From assembly GCF_027943255.1 (NCBI RefSeq), contig NC_072896.1:6014001-6078000 (forward strand): a stretch of 64,000 nt of DNA, given 5' to 3'. This stretch comes from Anastrepha obliqua (lineage: Eukaryota; Arthropoda; Insecta; Diptera; Tephritidae). Under the pieces are notes generated by a model. That model worked only from the letters and a program-made list of their open reading frames with translations. It had not been told where the DNA came from and made no database searches. The first letter of the stretch is position 1. Each line of letters opens with the position of its first letter. Both the position numbers and the translations under genes were made by a program. Below, piece after piece: positions 47,301 through 56,000 of this stretch.

Positions 47301-50300
47301 GGCAGCCGGTTCTACGTTACCGGAATGACTCGGGTTTTTCCCGACCAAGGGCTGCCGCCCCAGTACACTAGCCCTGTCTAGTTTACCGTATATCAACCAA
47401 ACCCTTACGTCACAGGAGCAAACTCTCGCAGCAAACCTGCTCCAAATACTTCTCCTCAGGGCTGGAGTTGAATCCAACCCTGGGCCAGAAGTATTCTACT
47501 GCTGCGTCTGCCACCAACGGCTCCACCCGAACTCCACCTCGGTTAGGTGCAATAAGTGCAACGGGTGGAGCCACCTTAAGACCTGCTCAGGCCTTAAGTC
47601 ACACAGGGAGTGGACCACACGGTATGTGGCCACGTGTTGCTCCCGCCAACAAGCGTCTGATGCCTCCACGGCTAGCACACCCCCTGATAGGCCGGCAATA
47701 CCAACCGCCACCACAACCCACACCTCCACGGTGAGGAGCCTATCGGAGCAACACAACTCCCCTTCAACCCCTCCCCTCCCTTCCAGCTCCAACCCCAGTG
47801 CGGGGACAAACCAGCAGCTCCTGGTCCCCCGCACAGTCTGTTCCGTGTGTCAGGCCGTAATACCTCGGAATCTGGTAACAGTCCAGTGCAATTCCTGCAA
47901 TGGCTGGTGCCATTTTCGGAGATGTTCCGGCCTGCGCACCACCCGTGAGTGGACAACTGCCTACGTTGCCCCCTGCTGCAGAGCTCTGCACCCACAACCG
48001 CCCTCGGAGGCGCGGCCGCCCACCACCATCAGGCCGCAACAGCCACAGTGGATTGCGCAGCAGGCCCAACGCAGACAACACCACGCGTCCCTCACCCCCC
48101 GGATTACACTGACCTCACCGAGAAGCTTCAAGCTTCTCCAGCTAAACTGCAACGGACTTACGAGCAAGGTCGACTTTATGAGCCGGCACAGTATCAAGAT
48201 AGCTGCGGTCCAAGAAACAAAGCTGCACGCTAGGTCATCTCTGATCACCAGGGATGGCTATAACGTGCACAGACGTGATCGCGAGCGAGACAATGGTGGT
48301 GGCCTAGCGTTTATAGTCCACCACACTGTGCAGTATCGTCTTATCGATGAAGGAATCGACCGCAGGGACAGCACCTTAGAATGTCAAGGCATAGCTGTCC
48401 GGTCAGGCGATTCCGAGCTCGAAATATTTAATATATATATACCCCCTGTCACCTGCTGCCCGGCTGGATATCACCCTGATATAGGTGCGCTCCTCAGAGG
48501 TGAAAACCGATTGGTTGTAGGTGACTTTAATGCGCATCACGATCTTTGGCATTCAAGCCTGCCAAATGATCGTAGGGGACAGCAACTGGCAGAGCAGATA
48601 GACGACTCGACATTCAGCACAGTAAACGACGACGCCCCCACCAGGGTAGTGGGCAATTGCAGCAGCTCGCCCGACCTAACAATTGCTAGCGCTGGTCTGA
48701 TAAATAGCATAACGTGGCGACCTATGCTATCGCTTGCATCAGACCACTTGCCCATTATCATCTCGATCGAGAGACCTGCCGACTTCGTTTCCGCGAATCA
48801 CCGGTCCTATTTTAACTTTAAAAAAGCTAATTGGGCCGGCTTCACGGAATTCACCGAGGACACCTTCGCCGCTCTTCCCATCCCCACTGATGTGCGCGTT
48901 GGCGAACGCGCATTCCGCAAGGTGCTCACAGCTGCTGCGGCTCGCTTCATCCCAGCTGGATGTTATAAGGACATACGTCCTCATTTCCCAGCAGAAGCAG
49001 CCAGTTTAGCAACCGAGCGTGACCACCTACGCCAGGCCGATCCCGGGGATCCCCGCATAAGGGATCTTAATTTGGAGATCCGGCAACTGGTAAATCAACA
49101 CAAGCGGACTAAATGGGTTGAGCACTTGAAGACTTGCAACCTCACCTCCGGAGTGGGTAAGCTCTGGTCCACCGTTAGGTCCCTGTCGAACCCGACGAAA
49201 CACAACGACAAGGTGGCAATCACCTTCAACGGTTGTACTTCGTCGGACCCGAAGCGATGCGCGAGCTATTTTAGCCGGCTGTTCACACTGCATCCTCCGG
49301 GCGACAGAACCAAACGTCGTGTCACCAGAAGGCTGCACAAACTGACGAACGACAGTGCGCCACTTACCTTCTCCGGTGATGAGGTTCAGGGGGCCATCAA
49401 CAAAGCGAAAACATCGAAAGCCATTGGCCCTGACGGACTTAACGCGCTGATGCTGAATCATCTGGGACCCCTGGGAGTAGGATATCTCACAAGGGTCTTC
49501 AATTTGTCTCTGGCCACTCTCATCATCCCTGACAAGTGGAAAGCAGGGAGAGTGGTCCCACTATTGAAACCTGGGAAACCCGCCAACCAAGGGGAGTCTT
49601 ATCGGCCGATAACTCTCCTTTCCCCAGTAGTGAAGACACTTGAGGCCCTCCTACTCCCATTCTTCACGACACACCTGGCCCCAGCCCCACATCAGCACGG
49701 ATTCCGACGAGTGCACAGCACCACCACGGCACTCACCGCCATAAACGCCCAGATAAATCGCGGGCTTAACCAAAACCGCCCCTGCGAGAGGACTGTCCTA
49801 GTAGCGTTGGACCTAAAGAAGGCTTTCGATACAGTCAGCCATTCCACGCTACTAGATGATATTTATCAGTCGACACTCCCGCCAGGGCTGAAGAGGTGGT
49901 CCGCGAACTACCTGAGCGGTCGGCACTCGTCAGTGATTTTTCGAGATCAAATGTCAAAGCAGAGGAAGATTAAGCAAGGCGTACCGCAGGGTGGTGTCCT
50001 TTCACCCTTGCTTTTTAACTTCTACATCTCAAAGCTCCCCCAAACACCAGCGGGAGTTTCCCTGATCTCATACGCTGACGATTGCACGATAATGGCGTCG
50101 GGCAATGACATCGATGGCCTGTGTTCCAAAGTGAACAACTACCTCACCGACCTTTCTCGCTTTTTCACTGCGAGGAATCTCCAACTTTCCCCCACCAAGT
50201 CCACGGCGACCCTTTTCACCACCTGGACAAAGGAGGTCAAGCTGTCCCTTAAGGTAAAAGTCGATGACACACCAATTCCGACTGTGAATAACCCCAAAAT

Positions 50301-52123
50301 TTTGGGTGTAACCTTCGACAGCTTGCTCTCCTTCTCTGCGCATACAACCGCAATTGCCACTAAAGAGCAAAATCGCAACAAGGTCCTCAAATCGCTGGCC
50401 GGCAGCACTTGGGGCAAGGACAAAGAACTGTTGCTTTCGACATTTAAGGCAATTGGCCGGCCGGTTCTAAACTATGCTGCGCCTGTCTGGTCGCCTGGTA
50501 CTAGTGATTTGCAGTGGACAAAGCTGCAGACATGTCAGAATACCGCCATTCGGACAGCGACCGGGTGCCTCCTGATGTCACCCATACAACACCTGCACAA
50601 CGAGGCACAAATGCTCCCAGTTGCGGAGCACAACAAATTGCTCAGCAAGCAGTTCCTGCTGGGGTGTTACCGCAGGTTTCACCCCTGCAGACACCTGCTT
50701 GAGCCCGAGCCGCCTCCCAGGCACGTCAGGAGACATCTCCTCGACTACGCTGACGAACTCCAGGACAAAACTAACCGAGACCTACTGGACAGGACAGTAT
50801 TCCGACAGTCAATAAACGACATTCACCGGGAGACCGTTACCACCTTCATGAACTCCCGTCCTGTGAATGCCGTAATCGGAGTCCAACCACCACCCATTGC
50901 AGATGAAGAGCTCCAGCTTCCCCGTGAGACCCGTGTAACATTGGCACAATTACGTTCTGGATATTGTAGCAGGTTAAACTCCTACCTATCCAGAATTGAC
51001 CCCGACATACCAAACACATGTCCGGCATGTGAAGAGACCCCACACGACACTAACCACCTCTTCACATGCCCCCTCAATCAGACTCATCTAACCCCCCTCT
51101 CCCTCTGGACCCAACCTGTCGAAACAGCATGTTTCCTGGGTCTACCCCTAGATGAGCTAGACGAAGATGACAGATGATATACCTACACTGACAGGGCTAG
51201 CTACGCTGTTAAAAACAACAACAACAACAACCACCAGGAAGGTTTTGCTGTGTGTTTGGTGGGATTGGAAGAGAATTATCCACTATGAGCTGCTCAACTA
51301 TAGCCAGACCTTCAATTCGGTCCTCTACTGTGAGCAACTTGACCGTTTGAAGCAGGCGATTGACCAGAAGCGGCCAGAATTGGTCAATAGGAATGGTGTT
51401 GTGTTCCACCAGGACAGCGCTCGCCCTCACACATCTTTGATGACCCGCCAGAAGCTACGGGAGCTCGGATGGGATGTCCTATCGCACCCACCATATAGTC
51501 CGGACCTGGCACCAAGTGACTATCATCTCTTCCGGTCCATGCAAAACGCCCTTGGTGATACCAAGTTGGCTTCAAAAGAGACTTGCGAAAACTGGTTGTC
51601 TGAGTTTTTGCAAATAAGTAGGGGGGGTTTTATAAAGGTGGGATAATTAAGTTGCCTTCTAAATGGCAACAAGTTTGCGAACAACACGGGGCATATTTGA
51701 CTTGAATCGGATAATTCTAAGTACGTAAAATAAAGCGTCAAATTTCGATCACAAATACGACATTTCTTTTTCCCCAACCCAATATTATTTATGACTCGAT
51801 TTAAGTATATTCAAAAATATCTGCATTACTTCAGGCACAAATACTACCAATTTCTTCAACTGGCAAACGAGGGTGACATACGCCCCTTCGTGCGTTTCAT
51901 AGCCGATTGCACAGAAAAAACACTGGATTTATACCTCTGGGCGACAAGTGATTTACCACAGCAGATACCAATGCTAGCACGCACGGAAAACGAGTTGGCG
52001 AATGTGGACAAGCTGGTAACACCGGGAGTGGCCGCTGGGAACGGCGACTCTTTGACAGCACAGAAAGCAACCACACCGTCGCCGGTGGATATATTTCAAT
52101 CTGGTTCCGGAGAAATTCCTTAA
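44331..52123 (+). CDS. Fic: Fic-domain protein adenylyltransferase/deAMPylase
   Basis: Five coding exons: 44331-44993, 45054-45400, 45475-45678, 46391-46528, 51835-52123; all junctions are GT-AG with matching phases, giving 546 residues (Drosophila Fic has 492). A transmembrane segment lies at about 68-89 ([20 protein letters not shown]), then TPR-like helices at about 165-230. The inhibitory helix SVGIEGNTM holds Glu290, and the catalytic loop [12 protein letters not shown] holds His418; their 128-residue spacing equals that remembered for Drosophila (E247, H375). Family role: in the ER it AMPylates and deAMPylates BiP/GRP78 to tune chaperone activity. Intron 3 holds a long AT tandem repeat, and intron 4 is expanded to 5.3 kb by a mariner carrying a LINE, starting 20 nt after the donor. 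The exon frame is intact, so the gene is probably functional. Confidence 0.95.
45780..46370. repeat. AT tandem repeat in Fic intron 3
   Basis: About 30 imperfect units of 16-20 bp, core TATTTTGTAATTTTTTT, with occasional TATACTCG variants. It fills most of the intron between 45679 and 46390. Confidence 0.85.
47292..51229 (+). mobile_element. Full-length non-LTR retrotransposon (LINE)
   Basis: 3938 bp bounded by an 8-bp target duplication ACCACCAG (47284-47291 and 51230-51237). The 5' end CATTCCCAT is supported by a second copy near 38413, and the 3' end is a (CAA)n tail. APE-type, one long frame, no RNase H. Its intact frame suggests a recent insertion relative to every other element here. 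Confidence 0.93.
47329..51177 (+). CDS. LINE polyprotein: 2A-like, zinc fingers, endonuclease, RT
   Basis: Open from just after a TGA at 47326-47328 to the stop at 51175-51177 (1282 codons). Order: hydrophobic LLQILLLRA then GVESNPGP (47464-47487), which fits the 2A ribosome-skipping consensus (D)(V/I)ExNPGP except for Gly in place of Asp; two PHD-like Cys fingers (CCVCHQ ... CNKC; CSVCQ ... CNSC); APE endonuclease ([42 protein letters not shown]); reverse transcriptase ([45 protein letters not shown]); C-terminal [17 protein letters not shown] zinc motif. Reverse-transcribes its own RNA at a nicked target. No in-frame ATG occurs before the endonuclease, so the start is unclear. Probably CR1/jockey group. 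Confidence 0.9.
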   Translation, partial: LGFFPTKGCRPSTLALSSLPYINQTLTSQEQTLAANLLQILLLRAGVESNPGPEVFYCCVCHQRLHPNSTSVRCNKCNGWSHLKTCSGLKSHREWTTRYVATCCSRQQASDASTASTPPDRPAIPTATTTHTSTVRSLSEQHNSPSTPPLPSSSNPSAGTNQQLLVPRTVCSVCQAVIPRNLVTVQCNSCNGWCHFRRCSGLRTTREWTTAYVAPCCRALHPQPPSEARPPTTIRPQQPQWIAQQAQRRQHHASLTPRITLTSPRSFKLLQLNCNGLTSKVDFMSRHSIKIAAVQETKLHARSSLITRDGYNVHRRDRERDNGGGLAFIVHHTVQYRLIDEGIDRRDSTLECQGIAVRSGDSELEIFNIYIPPVTCCPAGYHPDIGALLRGENRLVVGDFNAHHDLWHSSLPNDRRGQQLAEQIDDSTFSTVNDDAPTRVVGNCSSSPDLTIASAGLINSITWRPMLSLASDHLPIIISIERPADFVSANHRSYFNFKKANWAGFTEFTEDTFAALPIPTDVRVGERAFRKVLTAAAARFIPAGCYKDIRPHFPAEAASLATERDHLRQADPGDPRIRDLNLEIRQLVNQHKRTKWVEHLKTCNLTSGVGKLWSTVRSLSNPTKHNDKVAITFNGCTSSDPKRCASYFSRLFTLHPPGDRTKRRVTRRLHKLTNDSAPLTFSGDEVQGAINKAKTSKAIGPDGLNALMLNHLGPLGVGYLTRVFNLSLATLIIPDKWKAGRVVPLLKPGKPANQGESYRPITLLSPVVKTLEALLLPFFTTHLAPAPHQHGFRRVHSTTTALTAINAQINRGLNQNRPCERTVLVALDLKKAFDTVSHSTLLDDIYQSTLPPGLKRWSANYLSGRHSSVIFRDQMSKQRKIKQGVPQGGVLSPLLFNFYISKLPQTPAGVSLISYADDCTIMASGNDIDGLCSKVNNYLTDLSRFFTARNLQLSPTKSTATLFTTWTKEVKLSLKVKVDDTPIPTVNNPKILGVTFDSLLSFSAHTTAIATKEQNRNKVLKSLAGSTWGKDKELLLSTFKAIGRPVLNYAAPVWSPGTSDLQWTKLQTCQNTAIRTATGCLLMSPIQHLHNEAQMLPVAEHNKLLSKQFLLGCYRRFHPCRHLLEPEPPPRHVRRHLLDYADELQDKTNRDLLDRTVFRQSINDIHRETVTTFMNSRPVNAVIGVQPPPIADEELQLPRETRVTLAQLRSGYCSRLNSYLSRIDPDIPNTCPACEETPHDTNHLFTCPLNQTHLTPLSLWTQPVETACFLGLPLDELDEDDR

Positions 52124-53047
52124 CATTTCATGCAGCTGCTGATATTAATGTATGCCATAGAATTTAGCGGTCAAACGCAGGTCGTAGATGCACTAATTAA
52201 AATTTAACTTAAATGTGGTGTAAAAATTAGTTTAGGTAGTTAATGAAGAGAAAACGAAATTCGTATTAGGATATTTGTATGTATTTTACGTATTAATTAT
52301 TTTACTTTTTTGTGTGTAGATATGCAACACCTGACTGTGATCTGTTAGAAATGTATGGAGTTTAGTAAAAACTTGGCATATCTGACCGTCTAGGCGTCAA
52401 GCTGCTGTGCAGGAATATGACATTTTACATATGTATAAATTAGAACTTCCATACTTGCAAGAGAGATGTAAAATCTAGTTTTTTAGTTATATGGTATATA
52501 TATTTAAAAACCCTGGCAGCAGACAATTTAAAATTATGAATACCAAAAAGCTACTTTGTATAAAAGGTACTGCCAAAACGTAAACGACAACCAAAAACAA
52601 AATGACTTTCAGCAACAATTTACAACAACGTATAATATATTTTTTAATTAAGAACGTAATCATCAAAGCATCTATAAATTTAACAGCTACTAATCACGGC
52701 ACGTTGTCAGCTACATGCGCAGCGGTAATCAAGTCTCTTTGTGAAGCTCAAATAATTTAAGTATAAAATTCCGCAGTGATGTTTGAGTGTCAGGCGTGAG
52801 TGTAAATCAAAGCGTATTTGCATGCTTTTATGTGCAGTACGTTTGTATGTACATACATATATATATATTTTATTTATTACATGTGTAGAAAACCTATTGA
52901 AAGCACAAAAGTACGAGCTGTTGGTTACTTAAATTATGTACATTGGCAAAAACTAAATTATCGTACTGGAATAAAAAATTTATTGTAAAAACTACATTTT
53001 TTGCTAAGCACTGTTAAATATGAAAATTTCTAACTACTACGACTAAT
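52124..53047. other. Convergent 3' ends of Fic and acyl-CoA oxidase
   Basis: No coding sequence. Plus-strand AATAAA at 52970-52975 (and ATTAAA near 52195) could serve Fic; minus-strand AATAAA at 52979-52984 lies 64 nt past the oxidase stop. Confidence 0.5.
52970..52984. terminator. Paired opposing poly(A) signals
   Basis: AATAAA on the plus strand at 52970-52975 and on the minus strand at 52979-52984, 3 bp apart between two convergent genes. The minus-strand signal is well placed for the acyl-CoA oxidase; the plus-strand one would give Fic a ~850-nt 3' UTR. Confidence 0.5.
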
Positions 53048-56000
53048 CTACAATTTCGCCTTCTGCAAGTACTCCTTGTAGGTGACATCGCGCCACCAGC
53101 TGGGCCGTTCGAAAACGCCTGGCGCCAGCACGATGGAGCGCTCCAAATGCTGATAAACCTGCATAATAATAGTAGAGTATTAATAATTTTAGCTACTGCT
53201 AAGTTTCCACACAAAACCGCATGCACTTACATTGCCATCACTCATGCCGAGCGGCGAATTGAGGATGAAATCAGTTGGCGCGATTGCATCGACCAGCGAT
53301 ATCGCCTCGTTCTTCAGCACCGGCAGCAGCTCTAAAAGTCCTTGCTGATAGAGTTCCGTGTGCGTATTACCTTGGAAATAGCCCCCTTGGTAGAAGATGC
53401 CGATGTACTTTGTAATCAAATGCGCGCCAAAGAAGGACAGAAGTTGTGTGAGCACCTTTTTCTCAGCTGATAGCGGCAATTCGTTTACGAAGCGGTGGAA
53501 TACAAAGTAAATTGTGCGCTGTATCGAGAACGAAACGTTCAAACAAACCCAAGCGACTTCAGTGGAATATTTCTAAACGTACCTGTGCATAGACAATGGA
53601 CAGTTGTTGTGCGTTGAAGACTTGTATGTTGTTGCGTGTTTCAAAAGCGTTCTGGCCCTGTTTCTTCAAACTCTCAAAACGACGCACAGTAACATCCAGC
53701 TGATAGGCAACCAACCAATTCAAGCATTTCAGCAGGTCTGTATGACACAAAAAAAACCACCATGTAAGAGTTAATACAACAATTCGCATAATTCAGTCAC
53801 TCACTGTCAGGATGCAGCGCCTCCTGCACGCTATGTACGTCGGCCTTTGTGCGCAAAATCGTGTCCATGTCTTTCAAGAAGACCACGGAGCCCATTGGCG
53901 ATACTTTCTCAAAATTTGCATCACTGCGTTGCAGGCTTATTAACCAATTGGACGCCTGCTGTATAAGCGTGTTGTTCTCACCCTCATACGTGCAGTTGGC
54001 ATCGTTGTCGTTGCGCAGATCGCCCAAGCCCGCTACCTTCAAGTAGCCATGCCCACCACACGCTTCACGGCATTCCTGTATACCGTCGCGTGCTGCCCAC
54101 GTGCATACTGGCTTGGCTGCTGATGAGATGGCATGTATTTCCATGCCCTTGTCCGAGGTGTCCTCGCCCGATATGTTGCGTAAGGTCATATCTATGTTGG
54201 CGGTGCCGATCCACATGGTAAATATGCGTAATGCGTAGCTGGTCACCAAGTGTGGCATCAGCCGATATTGCTGCGATTGGTATTCGAGCACAGGCCACTC
54301 TTCAGTGCTGTCTTCTGGACCGAATTGCTTGCGGCACGCAGAATATCGTGTGGCAATGGTGATGGCTTTGCTGAGCGCGACATATGCCAGTGAGCAAATG
54401 TTCACGCGCCCAGCCGAAAGTGCGCCCAAAGAAGCGCCCAAACGCTTCCGACTATCCTTTATTTTGCTCACATAGTTGCCTTGCTCATCGATATCACCGG
54501 TTTTGGAGAGCAAATTCTCGCCGGGTATGCGATATTGGTTGAACAGCACAAAACTGAAAAAAAATTTAAATGAGCGCTAAAAAATTAAAAGCAAAAGCCA
54601 CGCACTTACCCATTGTCTATGCCATTCAAGCCAATCTTTTCCCCCAAGTCACCGACTGTGACGCCAGGGAATGGCAAAAGCGTGCGTTCGCTGCGTATTG
54701 GCACGAGGAACGCATTTAGTCCCTGATACGTGTCATCGGGCACATACAGCTGCGCATATACAATCGCATGTGTGCAGGTCTTGCCCAAATTGCCCACCCA
54801 ACACTTGGCTGCCTCGAAGTCGGGTGTATGAATGATGAATTCGCGCGTCTTCGGATCGTAAGTGGCACGCGTGCGCATGCCACGCGCATTTGTGCCGTGT
54901 GAGATCTCGGTGAGCGCAAAGGCGCCCAAAATTTCGTTGTTTCCAATTTTTGCCGCATACTTGGCCAAACGCTCGGTGCCCAGCGATAGAAGGGTGCTCG
55001 GGAACATGTAATTCGAGAGTGAATACTTGACGGCGAAGCTGAACTCGTACGAGAACATGCCCTGGGACATGGCCAGCGAGAGATTAGGTGCGGAAACATA
55101 CTGCAAGCAATGCATTAAGCTTGAAAAAGGATTTTTATGGTTTATGTTAAATCAATATATCCGCTACTAACGTCACTTAGTCCATAGAACTGCTGATCCC
55201 AAAGCAATTGACAGCGTTTGTTAGCCAATTGGCGCTGATGTTCCAACGAAGGAGTTTCCAAGTCATGCTGAAAGTCGGGATGCTTCTCCAAAAAACTCCA
55301 AATACGGTGCTAAAATGGAATAAGAAGAAAAAATATAATTCAAGTATTGGTAAGTAAATAAATAAAGTTATTATATATATTTTTTTTTTATTTTATTTAA
55401 ATGGGAGGGTAAAAATCTACATAACGCCAGGATATTCCATCGTCTCTGAAATCGAATAGTTTATATTTACTCCTTATTGGATTAGGACTGACACAATGAA
55501 AAACTTGATGTGCATAAGAGTTTACCTGCCTGCACTCACACAGCTCCGAGTCGATGGCACTAAACATGTATACTAAGTTTTATATCTTTAACATCGAAAT
55601 TTAAATTTTTGAACCAGGTCTTTGCTGGCAACTTTGTAAAAGTTTGTGCAAAAAGGCTAGGTTCGTACTTGCGTATGACAGAAATCCATCGTACCATTCA
55701 GAGAAAATGCTACTGCGAATATTATAGAAGCTTCTGCTACAGAACATTCAACTTCGATGGCAGTGTCATTATCTGCTGCTTCTTTTGCAATTTGATCTGC
55801 CTTTTCATAAATTAGTGTACCAGAATGGCTTGGAGATCACACCACTTGAACATTTGAGAATTCGAAGCATGCGAGCTTCACGTTACGATACAGCGATTGC
55901 TGGAAAAATTACCTTTTTAAGGGGTTACATGGGTTTCGTCGGGAAAAAAAGGCTTATTTTCAATTTTTTTTTCTATGTTAAAAATTATTTATTTAATTCA

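Larger units (their letters stand above)
46549..51782 (+). mobile_element. mariner transposon in Fic intron 4, carrying a LINE
   Basis: TIRs TTGGGTTGGGGAAAATGTAA (left) and TTGGGTTGGGGAAAAAGAAA (from the right), flanked by TA at 46547-46548 and 51783-51784. Without the LINE and one 8-bp duplication it is 1288 bp, the normal mariner length. Transposase: N-terminal frame 46734-47237 ([20 protein letters not shown] with the first Asp), then after the LINE 51237-51646 ([22 protein letters not shown], second Asp; [15 protein letters not shown], third Asp). The second and third Asp are 34 residues apart, the D,D34D signature. A stop (TAG) near 47237, probably at a former Trp codon, and a small frameshift show it was already inactive, or became so apart from the LINE. 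Confidence 0.95.

Noticed and set aside
47010..48248. Minus-strand open frames over the LINE 5' region
   Set aside because: GC-rich LINE sequence leaves antisense frames open; the plus-strand frame carries all conserved motifs.
55101..55115. Upstream start of acyl-CoA oxidase exon 3 (MHCLQ...)
   Set aside because: The phase from exon 2 only fits the acceptor after TTGCTTGCAG; MHCLQ would be intron sequence.
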